Source: Piscinibacter sp047602365
GTDB lineage: Bacteria > Pseudomonadota > Gammaproteobacteria > Burkholderiales > Burkholderiaceae_C
Direction: 5' to 3'
Assembly (NCBI GenBank): GCA_047602365.1
Contig: JASGHM010000002.1
Coordinates: forward strand, 1,488,001-1,552,000
DNA: 64,000 nt
Positions 34,383 through 43,794 of this stretch are shown piece by piece; position 1 is the first letter of the stretch, and every line of letters begins with the position of its first letter. The position numbers and the translations under genes were made by a program. The notes under the pieces were generated by a model. That model ran no database searches. It worked only from the letters and a program-made list of their open reading frames with translations, and had not been told where the DNA came from.

Positions 34383-34850
34383 TCAGTCCTGAATCCAGGG
34401 CAGGCCGCGGAAGCGCCAGCCGTCCGCGTGGCCGCGCTGCTGCGCGGCATCGAGTTCACCCTCGAAGCCTTCGAGCACGTTGAACACGGCCGCGAAGCCG
34501 GCCTTCGCGGCGGCTTCGGCCGCGAGCGCCGAGCGCTTGCCGCTGCGACACAGCAGCAGCACCGGCTCGTCCTTACCGACCTTGGCCTCGAGCTCGCGCA
34601 CGAAGCGCGGGTTGCGCGTCAGGCTGGTGCCGGTGGCCCAGGCGACATGGGCCACCCCGGGCACATGGCCGACGAACTTGCGCTCCTCGGCGCTGCGCAC
34701 GTCGACCAGCGCGGCCTGGCCCGCCTGCACCAGCGCCCAGGCATCCGCCGGCGCCACGCTGCCGGCATAAGGCAGGCCGGCCGCCTGCGCGGCGGCGCGG
34801 GCCGCTTCGAGCACGGGGGAGAGTCGTGATTCGGTCAGCACGGCGGACAT
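34383..34850 (-). CDS. Rhodanese-domain sulfurtransferase
   Basis: A 155-residue single-domain rhodanese (~30-145) with the active-site cysteine C101 in LLCRSGKRSALAA. It would carry sulfane sulfur as a persulfide between donor and acceptor, for example to or from the cysteine desulfurase or sulfite/thiosulfate. It is the first gene of the encapsulin/cysteine operon; the 232-base space upstream is a divergent promoter region shared with a tauA-like gene and contains the GCTTCGTTC motif. Rhodanese genes are common companions of family 2A encapsulins. Confidence 0.92.
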   Translation of the reverse strand: MSAVLTESRLSPVLEAARAAAQAAGLPYAGSVAPADAWALVQAGQAALVDVRSAEERKFVGHVPGVAHVAWATGTSLTRNPRFVRELEAKVGKDEPVLLLCRSGKRSALAAEAAAKAGFAAVFNVLEGFEGELDAAQQRGHADGWRFRGLPWIQD

Positions 34851-34946
34851 GGGCAGTCTCCTGATCGGTGGTGCGGTGTGTGGTGGGCTGGTGGCCTGTC
34901 TGGTGGCGATAGACGGCAGACGCCAGCGTAGGCAGCTGCATGCCGT

Positions 34947-34959
34947 GCGGGAACGAAGC
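34947..34959 (-). promoter_or_regulatory. Candidate sulfur-responsive upstream motif before the encapsulin operon
   Basis: On the minus strand this reads GCTTCGTTCCCGC, 97 bases before the rhodanese ATG. It matches the element before ssuE (12 bases identical) and the shorter version before the first SfnB-like gene. The adjacent stretch 34961-34988 is rich in short dyads (GCATGCATATGC, GCGC-AAA-GCGC). The same region must also drive the divergent tauA-like gene. Confidence 0.45.
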
Positions 34960-35082
34960 AAAGCGTGCATGCATATGCGCAAAGCGCTCGATGCGGCTCG
35001 CATGAGCTCATCTGAAATCGATCGTTCACGGCGCCGGGAGCGCCCGATAACTTTCGCTGCCTCGAAACACAGGAGATCGCCG

Positions 35083-36102
35083 ATGCGTCGCTCGCAGTTC
35101 CTCACCACCCTCGCGCTCGCGCTGGGCACACTCGCCACCGGCGCCGCGTTCGCGCAGGAGACGCTGCGCGTCGCCTACCAGACCGTCGTCGAACCGGCGA
35201 AGGTCGCACAGGCCGACGGCCTGTACGAGAAGGCAACCGGCAAGGCCATCGAGTGGCGCAAGTTCGAGAGCGGCGCCGAGGTCATCGCCGCCGTCGCCTC
35301 GGGCGACATCCAGATCGGCTACGTCGGCTCCAGCCCGCTGGCCGCGGCGGCCAGCAAGGAACTGCCGGTCGAGACCTTCTTCATCGCCGCGCAGATCGGC
35401 AGCGCCGAGGCCCTGGTCGTGCGCAACGGCGCGAACATCGCGAAGGCGGCCGACCTGGTCGGCAAGAAGGTCGCGGTGCCTTTCGTCTCGACCACCCACT
35501 ACAGCCTGCTCGCGGCGCTGAAGCACTGGGGTGTCGATGCGAAGAAGGTGAACATCGTCAACCTGCGTCCGACCGAGATCACCGCCGCCTGGCAGCGCGG
35601 CGACATCGACGCCGCCTACGTGTGGGATCCGGCGCTCGGCCAGATCAAGGGCAACGGCAAGGTGCTGACCGACTCCGCGCAGGTGGCCAGGTGGGGCGCA
35701 CCCACCTTCGACGCCTGGATCGTGCGCCGCGACTTCGCGCAGAAGAACCCGGACGTCGTCACCGCCTTCGCGCGCATCACCGGCGAGGCCTATGCCGCCT
35801 ACCGCCAGGACGCCAAGGCCTTCGCCGGGAACGCCGCGAACGTCGAGAAGATCGCCAGGCTGACCGGCGCGAAACCGCAGGAGATCGCCGAGCTGCTGGC
35901 CGGCAGCAGCTTCCCGACCCTGGCCGAACAGGCCACCCTGCTGGGTGCCGGCACCGTCAAGGCCGTCACCGAGACCTCGAGGTTCCTCAAGGAACAGGGC
36001 AAGGTCGACAAGCTGCTGGCCGACTACCAGCCCTACGTGACGCCGCGCTTCGTGCAGGCCGCCGCCAAGGGCGCGCCGCAGCAGGTCGCGGCGAAGAACT
36101 GA
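35083..36102 (+). CDS. tauA: Taurine ABC transporter substrate-binding protein (TauA type)
   Basis: A 339-residue periplasmic protein with a signal peptide (RRSQFLTTLALALGTLATGA, cleavage near AFAQE). The motifs VAYQTVVEPAKVAQADGLYE, RKFESGAEVIAAVASGDIQI and VGSSPLAAAAS, with PTEITAAWQRGDIDAAYVWD, are those of TauA. An AGGAG ribosome site precedes ATG 35083. It heads a tauABC unit divergent from the encapsulin operon. No tauD follows it here; the dioxygenase at 24855 could serve. Confidence 0.92.
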   Translation: MRRSQFLTTLALALGTLATGAAFAQETLRVAYQTVVEPAKVAQADGLYEKATGKAIEWRKFESGAEVIAAVASGDIQIGYVGSSPLAAAASKELPVETFFIAAQIGSAEALVVRNGANIAKAADLVGKKVAVPFVSTTHYSLLAALKHWGVDAKKVNIVNLRPTEITAAWQRGDIDAAYVWDPALGQIKGNGKVLTDSAQVARWGAPTFDAWIVRRDFAQKNPDVVTAFARITGEAYAAYRQDAKAFAGNAANVEKIARLTGAKPQEIAELLAGSSFPTLAEQATLLGAGTVKAVTETSRFLKEQGKVDKLLADYQPYVTPRFVQAAAKGAPQQVAAKN

Positions 36103-36119
36103 CGCACCGGGTTCAGACC

Positions 36120-36899
36120 GTGGTCGAGCTGGAACGTGTAGTGGCGGGCTACGGGGACGCTTCACGCTCGACCACGGTGCTGGACACCTTGTCGCTGGGC
36201 ATCGCCGGCGGCGGCATCACGGTGCTGCTCGGGCCTTCCGGCTGCGGCAAGTCCAGCCTGCTGAACCTGATCGCCGGCTTCGTTCCGCTGCGCTCCGGCC
36301 GCGCCAGCGTGTCGGGCCGCACCATCGCCGGCCCCGGCGCAGACCGCGGCGTGGTGTTCCAGGACGATGCACTGCTGCCCTGGCTCGACGTGCTCGGCAA
36401 CGTGGCTCTGCCGCTGCGGCTGAAGGGCCTGCCGGCGGCCGAACGCGAACAGCGTGCGCGCCACTTCCTCGGCCTGGTCGGCCTGCAGGAGCAGGCGGCA
36501 CGCTCGATCTGGGAACTCTCCGGCGGCATGCGCCAGCGTGTGGGCATCGCTCGTGCGCTGGCGGCCGACCCCGAGGTGCTGCTGATGGACGAACCGTTCG
36601 GCGCGCTGGACGCGCTGACCCGCGAACGCATGCAGGAGCTGCTGCTGGACATCTGGACGGCCACCGGCAAGACCATCGTGCTCGTCACCCACGGTGTCGA
36701 GGAGGCGGTGTTCCTTGCCACCGACCTGGTGCTGCTGTCGCCGCGGCCGGCGCGCGTCGTCGCGCGGCACGCGCCCGGCTTCTCGCGGCGCTTCGCGGCC
36801 GGCGAGCCGGCGCGCGCGCTGAAGTCGCTGCCCGCATTCGTCGCGCTGCGCGAAGAGGTGCTGGGCGCAGTGTTCGCGCTCGAGGACGCAGTGGCCTGA
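36120..36899 (+). CDS. tauB: Taurine ABC transporter ATP-binding protein (TauB type)
   Basis: A 259-residue ATPase with Walker A GPSGCGKSS (38-46), the Q-loop VFQDDALLPWLDV, the signature LSGGMRQR and Walker B LLMDEPFGALD. The GTG at 36120 gives the family N-terminus VVELERVVAGYG. It follows tauA after 17 bases, and the permease starts three bases after its stop. Confidence 0.92.
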   Translation: MVELERVVAGYGDASRSTTVLDTLSLGIAGGGITVLLGPSGCGKSSLLNLIAGFVPLRSGRASVSGRTIAGPGADRGVVFQDDALLPWLDVLGNVALPLRLKGLPAAEREQRARHFLGLVGLQEQAARSIWELSGGMRQRVGIARALAADPEVLLMDEPFGALDALTRERMQELLLDIWTATGKTIVLVTHGVEEAVFLATDLVLLSPRPARVVARHAPGFSRRFAAGEPARALKSLPAFVALREEVLGAVFALEDAVA

Positions 36900-36902
36900 A
36901 CC

Positions 36903-37748
36903 ATGGAAGCGATCTCGCCGATCACCCTGCGCAAGGCACTGACCGAGCTCGATCCCGCTGTGTCGGCGCCGCGCGCCTCGCGGCCCTGGCACCCGTTCTG
37001 GCTGGGCAGCGCCAGCGTGATCGTGCTGCTGGCCGCCTGGCAGGCCGTCACGGCGGCCGGCTGGATCGCGCCGCTGTTTCTGCCGCCGCCCGCCGCCGTC
37101 GCGGCGAAGTTGGTCACGCTCGCCGGCGAAGGTTTCATGGACGCCACGCTGTGGCAGCACGCCGTGGCCAGCCTGGTGCGTGTCGCGCTGGCCCTGCTGC
37201 TGGCGCTGGCCACCGCGATCCCGCTGGGCCTGTGGATGGGCCTGTCGCCGCTGGCGCGTGGCCTGTTCGACCCGCTGGTCGAGTTCTACCGGCCGGTGCC
37301 GCCGCTGGCTTACCTGCCGCTGATCGTGATCTGGTTCGGCATCGGCGAGCTGTCCAAGGTGCTGCTGATCGCGCTGGCCATCTTCGCGCCGGTGCTGATC
37401 GCCACCGCCACCGGCGTGCGTTCGGTCGAGCCCAGCCGGCTGCGCGCAGCGCAGTCCTTCGGCGCCACGCGTGCGCAGCTGCTGCGCCACGTGGTGCTGC
37501 CCAGCGCCCTGCCCGATGTGCTGACCGGCATCCGCGTCGGCCTCGGCGTCGGCTGGTCGACACTGGTCGCCGCCGAGCTGGTGGCGGCCACACGCGGGCT
37601 CGGCTTCATGGTGCAGTCGGCGGCACAATTCCTCAACACCGACATCGTCGTGCTCGGCATCGTGGTGATCGCCACGGTCGCGTTCACGCTCGAGCTCGGC
37701 CTGCGCGCACTGCAGCGCCGCCTGGTGCCCTGGCAGGGAAAGCCCTGA
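36903..37748 (+). CDS. tauC: Taurine ABC transporter permease (TauC type)
   Basis: A 281-residue permease with about six helices, LFLPPPAAVAAKLVTLAGEG after the first helix, FYRPVPPLAYLPLIVIWFGI in the middle and the EAA-like loop RAAQSFGATRAQLLRHVVLP (~180-199). It completes a compact tauABC unit. A 115-base space separates it from the RTX-type gene on the same strand. Confidence 0.92.
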   Translation: MEAISPITLRKALTELDPAVSAPRASRPWHPFWLGSASVIVLLAAWQAVTAAGWIAPLFLPPPAAVAAKLVTLAGEGFMDATLWQHAVASLVRVALALLLALATAIPLGLWMGLSPLARGLFDPLVEFYRPVPPLAYLPLIVIWFGIGELSKVLLIALAIFAPVLIATATGVRSVEPSRLRAAQSFGATRAQLLRHVVLPSALPDVLTGIRVGLGVGWSTLVAAELVAATRGLGFMVQSAAQFLNTDIVVLGIVVIATVAFTLELGLRALQRRLVPWQGKP

Positions 37749-37863
37749 GTCGCGCACTGCCGGCGGACCCGGCCACCCCCCTAGAGCAGGTGGCGCGGCG
37801 GCGTGCCGAAGGCAACGTGATCGGCGAACATGGCGGCCGTCCAGGAACCACTGCGGAGCGACG

Positions 37864-40800
37864 ATGGCGGTCTACAACGGCGACGACGGCGACAACTCCA
37901 TCTCCGGAGGCGCCGAGGCGGACACCATCAACGGCCTGGGCGGCAACGACACGCTGTTCGGCGGGAGCGGCAACTTCTCGGACACGCTCGACGGCGGCAC
38001 CGGCGTCGACTCGATGAACGGCGGCGACGGCAGCGACACCTACTTCGTCGACAACGCCGGCGACGTCTGCAGCGAGTCCTTCAACGACGTCCTCGGCGGC
38101 CTCGCCGACACCGTCTACGCGTCGGTGTCCTACACGATCAGCGGCGTCGGCATCGAGAACCTGACACTGACCGGCGCCGCGCTCACCGGCACCGGCAACG
38201 GCAACAACAACATCATCCTCGGCAACGGCTCGAACAACACGCTGTCGGGGCTGGACGGCAACGACACGCTCGACGGCGCCTTCGGCTTCGACACCTTCGA
38301 CGGCGGCAACGGCGCCGACACCGTCGACTACCGGTTCTGGAGCCTCGGCCTGACCGTCAACCTGGCGACCGGCGTCGCGTCCTTCGAGAACAACGTCGGC
38401 ACCGAGTCGCTGACCAGCATCGAGAACATCCTCGCCGGTGCCGGCAACGATTCGATCACCGGCAGCACCGCCGCCAACAACCTGAACGGCGGCGTCGGCA
38501 ACGACACGATCGACGGTGGCAACGGCAACGACACGCTGATCGGCGGCGCCGGCAACGACCTGCTCACGGCCAGCTCGGGCGTCGAGAGCCTGAGCGGCGG
38601 TGACGGCGACGACGGCTTCCAGCTGAACGGAGCCACGGACCTCACGGGCTGGGTCGTCGACGGCGGCGACGGCACCGACGGCGTCGACCTGATCGAAGGC
38701 AGCCTGCAGCTCGGCACGACCTTGCCGTTCATCAACGTCGAGCAGCTCGACGTCTGGCAGACGACCTTCGTCGGCACCGCCGGCGGCGACAGCTACGACT
38801 TCCGCCCGTTCGCGACGGTCGGTTTCGGCGTGGGCCAGGCCGTGGTGCTGAACGCCGGCGATGGCAACGACGTCGTCTATACGAGCAACTCGGTGGTCGA
38901 TGGCGGTGGCGCCCACGTCGTCGACGGGCAGATCGGCAACGACACGCTGACCGGCGGGACGGCACGGGACTCGCTGAGCGGCGGCGCCGACAACGATGTG
39001 CTGTTCGGCGGCGGCGGCAACGACGTGCTGTCGGGCGGCGACGGCAACGACGCCCTCAACGGCACCAGCGGTAGCAACGACACCCTGATCGGCGGCAACG
39101 GCAACGACACGCTGTCCGGCGGCGGTGGTGCCGATTCGCAGTCCGGCGGCGAAGGCGACGACTTCGTCTTCGCCTCGTTCGGCACCGACCTGGCCGACGG
39201 TGGCAACGGCAACGACACGCTGGACAGCACCTCGTTCTCGGGCGACTACGTCGTCAACCTGGCGACCGGCCTGACCAACTTCGGCGGCGAGAGCTTCGTC
39301 AACTTCGAGAACCTGATTTCCGGCGCCGGCAACGACTCGCTGACCGGCACCACGGGTGTGAACCGCATCCTCGGCGGCGACGGCAACGACACCATCGACG
39401 GCGGCGCCGGCGCCGACACGCTGGACGGCGGACTCGGCGATGACGAGTACTTCGTCGACAACGCGGGCGACATCGCCAACGAGACGGTCGTCGGCGCGTC
39501 CGGCGGCATCGACCTGGTGCGTTCGTCGGTGACCACCGCGCTCGGTGCCGGCATCGACAACCTGCTCCTGCTCGACGGCGCGGTCAACGGCAACGGCAAC
39601 GGACTGAACAACAGCATCACCGGCAATGCCGCCAGCAACACGCTGATCGGCTTCGGCGGCAACGACTCGCTCGACGGCGGCGCCGGCAACGACGTGCTGA
39701 ACGGCAACGGCCAGAACGACACGCTGAACGGCGGCACCGGCGCCGACACGATGGACGGCGGCGACCAGAACGACCTGTACATCGTCGACAACGCGGCCGA
39801 CATCGCCGGCGAGTTCTACAACGACGTGGGCGGCGGCATCGACACCGTCGAGTCCTCGATTTCGTACGCCTTCGACGGCCTGAGCTCCAACCAGCGCGGT
39901 TTCGGCCTCGAGAACCTGACCCTCACCGGCACGGCCGACATCGACGGCAGCGGCAACGCCAACAACAACCAGCTCACCGGCAACAGCGGCAGCAACCGGC
40001 TGGCCGGCGGCGCCGGTGCCGACACGCTGATCGGCGGCGCCGGCGATGACGTGCTCGACGGCGGGAGCGGTGACGACGCGGCCGACGGTGGCACGGGCAG
40101 CGACCTGTACGTGGTGCAGGATGCCGGCGACACGGCGCAGGAGACGGCGGCGGGTGCCGAAGGCGATGTCGACACCGTGCAGGCCCGCGTGTCGTTCGTG
40201 CTCGGTACCGGCATCGAGAACCTGGTGCTGGCTGGCAGCGCGGCGATCGACGGAACCGGCAATGCACTCGACAACAACATCGTCGGCAACACGGCGGCCA
40301 ACACGCTGAGCGACGGCGACGGCAGCGACACGCTCAGCGGCGGCGCCGGCAACGACACGCTGAACAGCGGCGCCGGCGACGACCTGCTGGCCGGTGGCAG
40401 CGGCGACGACCGGCTGGTCAGCAGCGCCGGCGTCGACGTGCTGGTCGGTGGTGCCGGCAACGACACCTACGTCGTGGCCAGCGCACTGAGCTCGCTCGTC
40501 GAAGCGGCCGGCGGCGGCACCGACACCGTACTGTCCAGCGCCACGATCACGCTGGCCGCCAACCTCGAGAACCTGACGCTGACCGGTGCGCTGGCGATCA
40601 GCGGCACCGGCAACACCGGCAACAACCTGATCACCGGCAATGCCGCGGCCAACGTCCTCAACGGCGGCTCGGCCGGTGACGACACGCTGGTCGGCGGGCT
40701 GGGCAGTGACACCTACGTCGTCAACTCGGCCACCGACGTGGTCACCGAAACCAGCACGCTGACCACCGAGATCGACACCGTGCAGAGCTCGGCCACCTGG

Positions 40801-41652
40801 ACGCTGGGCGCCAACCTCGAACGCCTGACGCTGACCGGCACGCTGGCGATCAACGGCACCGGCAACACGCTGGCCAACCTGATCACCGGCAACACCGCGG
40901 CCAACTCGCTCAACGGCGGCAGCGGCAATGACACGCTCAGCGGCAGCAGCGGCAACGACACGCTCAACGGCAGCACCGGCAACGACTCGCTGGTCGGCGG
41001 TGCCGGCAACGACTCGATGGTGGGTGGCACCGGCAACGACATCTACGTCGTCGACGTCGGCACCGACGTGATCAGCGAGACCAGCACGCTGGCCACCGAG
41101 ATCGACACCGTGGTCAGCGGCATCACCTGGACGCTGGGCAGCAACCTCGAACGGCTGACGCTGTCGGGCACCGGCACGATCAACGGCACCGGCAACACAC
41201 TGGCCAACACGATCACCGGCAACAGCGCCGTCAACGTGCTCAACGGCGGCTCCGGCAACGACACGATCAACGGCGGGGCCGGCAACGACACCGTCGCCGG
41301 TGGCCTGGGCAACGACTCGCTGACCGGTGGTGCCGGCATCGACACCTTCCTGTTCAACACCACGCGCAGCGCCACCACCAACGTCGACCGCATCACCGAC
41401 TTCACCGCGGTGGACGACCGCTTCCTGCTCGACGACGCGGTGTTCGTCGGCATCGGCGGCGTGGGTCAGCTCGCGGCAGCGAACTTCCGCCTGGGCAGCG
41501 CGGCCGGCGACGCCAGCGACCGCATCATCTACAACTCGGCCACCGGCCAGTTGTTCTTCGATGCCGACGGCACCGGCGCCGGTGCGGCCACGCTGTTCGC
41601 CACCGTCGCGGCGGGTACCACGATCACCGCAGCGGACATCTGGATCGGCTGA
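37864..41652 (+). CDS. RTX-type calcium-binding repeat protein (type I secretion substrate)
   Basis: A 1262-residue acidic protein with no N-terminal signal peptide, made almost wholly of hemolysin-type GGxGxDxLx nonapeptide repeats that fold into Ca2+-binding beta-rolls. Seven larger modules alternate with them, each with a DxYxVDNAGD-like strand, a VxSSxSYTLG segment and an IENLTLTGxAxINGTGN segment (first near 37.97-38.2 kb, last near 41.04-41.2 kb). The C-terminal ~100 residues (VDRITDFTAVDDRFLLDDAV, ... AADIWIG) resemble the serralysin-type type I secretion signal. No enzyme domain or type I exporter genes were found, so its role (S-layer, adhesion or matrix) is open. GGAG precedes the ATG. 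Confidence 0.9.
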   Translation: MAVYNGDDGDNSISGGAEADTINGLGGNDTLFGGSGNFSDTLDGGTGVDSMNGGDGSDTYFVDNAGDVCSESFNDVLGGLADTVYASVSYTISGVGIENLTLTGAALTGTGNGNNNIILGNGSNNTLSGLDGNDTLDGAFGFDTFDGGNGADTVDYRFWSLGLTVNLATGVASFENNVGTESLTSIENILAGAGNDSITGSTAANNLNGGVGNDTIDGGNGNDTLIGGAGNDLLTASSGVESLSGGDGDDGFQLNGATDLTGWVVDGGDGTDGVDLIEGSLQLGTTLPFINVEQLDVWQTTFVGTAGGDSYDFRPFATVGFGVGQAVVLNAGDGNDVVYTSNSVVDGGGAHVVDGQIGNDTLTGGTARDSLSGGADNDVLFGGGGNDVLSGGDGNDALNGTSGSNDTLIGGNGNDTLSGGGGADSQSGGEGDDFVFASFGTDLADGGNGNDTLDSTSFSGDYVVNLATGLTNFGGESFVNFENLISGAGNDSLTGTTGVNRILGGDGNDTIDGGAGADTLDGGLGDDEYFVDNAGDIANETVVGASGGIDLVRSSVTTALGAGIDNLLLLDGAVNGNGNGLNNSITGNAASNTLIGFGGNDSLDGGAGNDVLNGNGQNDTLNGGTGADTMDGGDQNDLYIVDNAADIAGEFYNDVGGGIDTVESSISYAFDGLSSNQRGFGLENLTLTGTADIDGSGNANNNQLTGNSGSNRLAGGAGADTLIGGAGDDVLDGGSGDDAADGGTGSDLYVVQDAGDTAQETAAGAEGDVDTVQARVSFVLGTGIENLVLAGSAAIDGTGNALDNNIVGNTAANTLSDGDGSDTLSGGAGNDTLNSGAGDDLLAGGSGDDRLVSSAGVDVLVGGAGNDTYVVASALSSLVEAAGGGTDTVLSSATITLAANLENLTLTGALAISGTGNTGNNLITGNAAANVLNGGSAGDDTLVGGLGSDTYVVNSATDVVTETSTLTTEIDTVQSSATWTLGANLERLTLTGTLAINGTGNTLANLITGNTAANSLNGGSGNDTLSGSSGNDTLNGSTGNDSLVGGAGNDSMVGGTGNDIYVVDVGTDVISETSTLATEIDTVVSGITWTLGSNLERLTLSGTGTINGTGNTLANTITGNSAVNVLNGGSGNDTINGGAGNDTVAGGLGNDSLTGGAGIDTFLFNTTRSATTNVDRITDFTAVDDRFLLDDAVFVGIGGVGQLAAANFRLGSAAGDASDRIIYNSATGQLFFDADGTGAGAATLFATVAAGTTITAADIWIG

Positions 41653-41661
41653 GCGGCGCGT

Positions 41662-42027
41662 TCAGCCGCGCAGCGCGGCGATGCGCCCGGGCAGACCGGC
41701 CAGCGCGGCATCGGCGACCGGCGCCAGCTCGTGGCGCAGCGCACGCTCGATCAGCTGGCGCGCCGCCTGCGCATGCGGCAGCACCGGCCCGGCGAAGTGG
41801 ATGGTGTCTCCCTCGGCGACCAGCAGCGTCGGGAAGTCGACCACGTCGAGGCTGCCCAGCGCGTCCTCGTCGTCCTCGATGTCGACCCAGCGGAACCGCG
41901 CCTGTTCGCCGAACTGGCGCTGCAGCGCCTCGAAGGTGGCGCGGTACTCGTCGCAGGTGCGGCACCAGGCCGCGCACAGGCAGGCGACCAGGAACGGCGC
42001 GTCGCCGGCTGAAACGTCGATGCTCAT
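41662..42027 (-). CDS. Thioredoxin-like protein
   Basis: A 121-residue thioredoxin-fold protein with the redox motif WCRTC (C22 and C25), VDIEDDEDALG and the cis-proline segment DFPTLLV. There is no signal peptide, so it is cytoplasmic. It is the last gene of the ssu operon, 35 bases after ssuB. It may reduce a disulfide or persulfide in sulfonate metabolism; this is an inference from position only. It converges on the RTX gene with a nine-base gap. Confidence 0.85.
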   Translation of the reverse strand: MSIDVSAGDAPFLVACLCAAWCRTCDEYRATFEALQRQFGEQARFRWVDIEDDEDALGSLDVVDFPTLLVAEGDTIHFAGPVLPHAQAARQLIERALRHELAPVADAALAGLPGRIAALRG

Positions 42028-42062
42028 GGGGCGGCAGTGTGCCGCAGGCGCGTCGCGCTCGC

Positions 42063-42978
42063 TCAGACGGCCCAGCGCCACTGCGCAAAGACGGCCTCGG
42101 CGGGCCGCTCGTCGTGCGGCTCCTCGCGCGCCGGCTCGCGCAGCACGCGCTGCAGCACCTGTTCCTCCAGCGCCGCGAAGGCGGCATTGCCGCGCGAACG
42201 CGGGCGCGCCAGCGCGATCGGCTCGTCGAGTGCGATCAGATGGTCCTCGATCAGCACCACCCGGTCGGCCAGCGCCACCGCCTCGGCGACGTCGTGCGTC
42301 ACCAGCAGCGCGGTGAAGCCGTGCTGGCGCCACAGGGTCCTCGATCAGCTGCTGCATCTCGATGCGCGTGAGGGCATCGAGCGCGCCCAGCGGTTCGTCG
42401 AGCAGCAGCAGGCGCGGCCGGTGCACCAGCGCGCGTGCCAGCGCCACACGCTGGCGCTGCCCGCCCGACAGCACCGCCGGCCAGTCGTCGGCGCGGTCGG
42501 CCAGGCCGACCTGGGCCAGCGCCTGGCGGGCTCGCGCGTGGGCATCGGGCCCGTCCAGGCCGAGCACGATGTTGTCGATCACACGCTTCCAGGGCAGCAG
42601 CCGCGCGTCCTGGAACATGATGCGGATGTCGTCGCGGTGCTTCGCCAGCGGCTCGCCGTCCAGCGTCAGCTCGCCGCCGCTGGCACGTTCGAGTGCCGCG
42701 ACCAGGCGCAGCAGCGTGCTCTTGCCGCAGCCGCTGCGGCCGACGATGGCAACGAACTCGCCCGGCGCGATGTGCAGGTCGACGCCGGCCAGCACCTGGC
42801 GCTCGCCGAAGGACTTGACGAGGCCGCGGGCGTCGACGGCGATGCCGCTCGGCGCGGCCGGCTCATGACTCGCCTTTCCCTGCCACACCGGCTCGTCGAG
42901 CTGGGCGCGGAACTCGCGCAGGCCGCGCGGCAGACCCTCGTAGTGCAGGGTAGCTCCATCGATCTCGGACATGATCAT
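42063..42978 (-). CDS. ssuB: SsuB-like sulfonate ABC transporter ATP-binding protein (frameshifted)
   Basis: An ATPase with Walker A GRSGCGKST (80-88), Q-loop MFQDARLLPWKRV, signature LSGGQRQR and Walker B LLLLDEPLGALD. An extra base in a CCC run at 42335-42337 breaks the frame after MQQLIED; removing it gives LWRQHGFTALLVTHDVAEAV and a ~304-residue protein. A homopolymer error is the likely cause. The first ~50 residues (ATLHYEGLPRGLREFRAQLD...) precede the ATPase domain and are unusual for SsuB. ATG 42978 or 42972 may start it. It belongs to the ssuE-A-D-VOC-C-B-thioredoxin operon. Confidence 0.87.
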
Positions 42979-42993
42979 CGGCCTTTCTTCGGT

Positions 42994-43794
42994 TCAGGTC
43001 ACAGCGTTGGCCTGGTAGCCCGGGTGCCAGCGCAGCCACCAGCGCTCCAGCCCCTTGGCCAGCACGTCGGCCAGCTTGCCGAGCAGCGCATAGAGCAGGA
43101 TGCCCACCAGCACCACGTCGGTCTGCAGGAACTCGCGCGCGTTCATCGTCAGGTAGCCGATGCCGGCCTGCGCGGAGATGGTCTCGGCGACGATCAGCAG
43201 CACCCACATCAGGCCCAGCGAGAAACGCAGGCCGACCAGCACCGACGGCAAGGCCCCGGGCAGGATGACGTGGCGGTAGAGCTGCCAGCCGGTGAGGCCG
43301 TAGCTGCGCGCCATCTCGATCAGCCCCTTGTCGACCGAGCGGATGCCGTGGAAGGTGTTCAGGTAGATCGGGAAGAACACGCCGACGGCGACCAGGAACA
43401 GCTTGGCGCTCTCGTCGATGCCGAACCACAGGATGACCAGCGGGATCAGCGCCAGCGCCGGGATGTTGCGCACCATCTGGAAGCTGGTGTCGAGCAGGGT
43501 CTCGGCGAGGCGGAAGGTGCCGGTCAGCAGGCCCAGCAGCAGGCCCAGGCCGCCGCCGATGGCCAGGCCGGCCAGCGCGCGGCCGCTGCTCACCGCGACG
43601 TGGTGCCACAGCTCGCCGGAGGCGAGCAGGGTCCAGAACGCGGTGGCCACCGCCCAGGGTTCGGGCAGCACGCGGCTGGACAGCCAGCCCACCCTGGAGG
43701 CGATCTCCCAGCCGAGCAGGATCAGCACCGGCACGCTCCACGGCAGCGCGCGGCGCGCGACCTCAGAGGGCCAGGCGGACGATAGAGACATCAC
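42994..43794 (-). CDS. ssuC: SsuC-like sulfonate ABC transporter permease
   Basis: A 266-residue permease with about six helices, the segment VLPEPWAVATAFWTLLASGE after the first helix, and the EAA-like loop ARSYGLTGWQLYRHVILPGA (~170-189). Its start overlaps the end of the VOC gene by about 30 bases; two adjacent ATG codons (43794 and 43791) are possible starts. It feeds the SsuB ATPase 15 bases downstream. Confidence 0.91.
   Translation of the reverse strand: MMSLSSAWPSEVARRALPWSVPVLILLGWEIASRVGWLSSRVLPEPWAVATAFWTLLASGELWHHVAVSSGRALAGLAIGGGLGLLLGLLTGTFRLAETLLDTSFQMVRNIPALALIPLVILWFGIDESAKLFLVAVGVFFPIYLNTFHGIRSVDKGLIEMARSYGLTGWQLYRHVILPGALPSVLVGLRFSLGLMWVLLIVAETISAQAGIGYLTMNAREFLQTDVVLVGILLYALLGKLADVLAKGLERWWLRWHPGYQANAVT

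Noticed and set aside
34851..35082. A riboswitch (for example SAM or cysteine-related) in the divergent tau/encapsulin leader
   Set aside because: No conserved riboswitch core could be recognised by eye; only short dyads and the GCTTCGTTC element were seen.
37864..41652. Repeated DNA in the RTX gene considered as a mobile or satellite repeat
   Set aside because: The repetition follows from GGxGxDxLx coding units in one intact frame.
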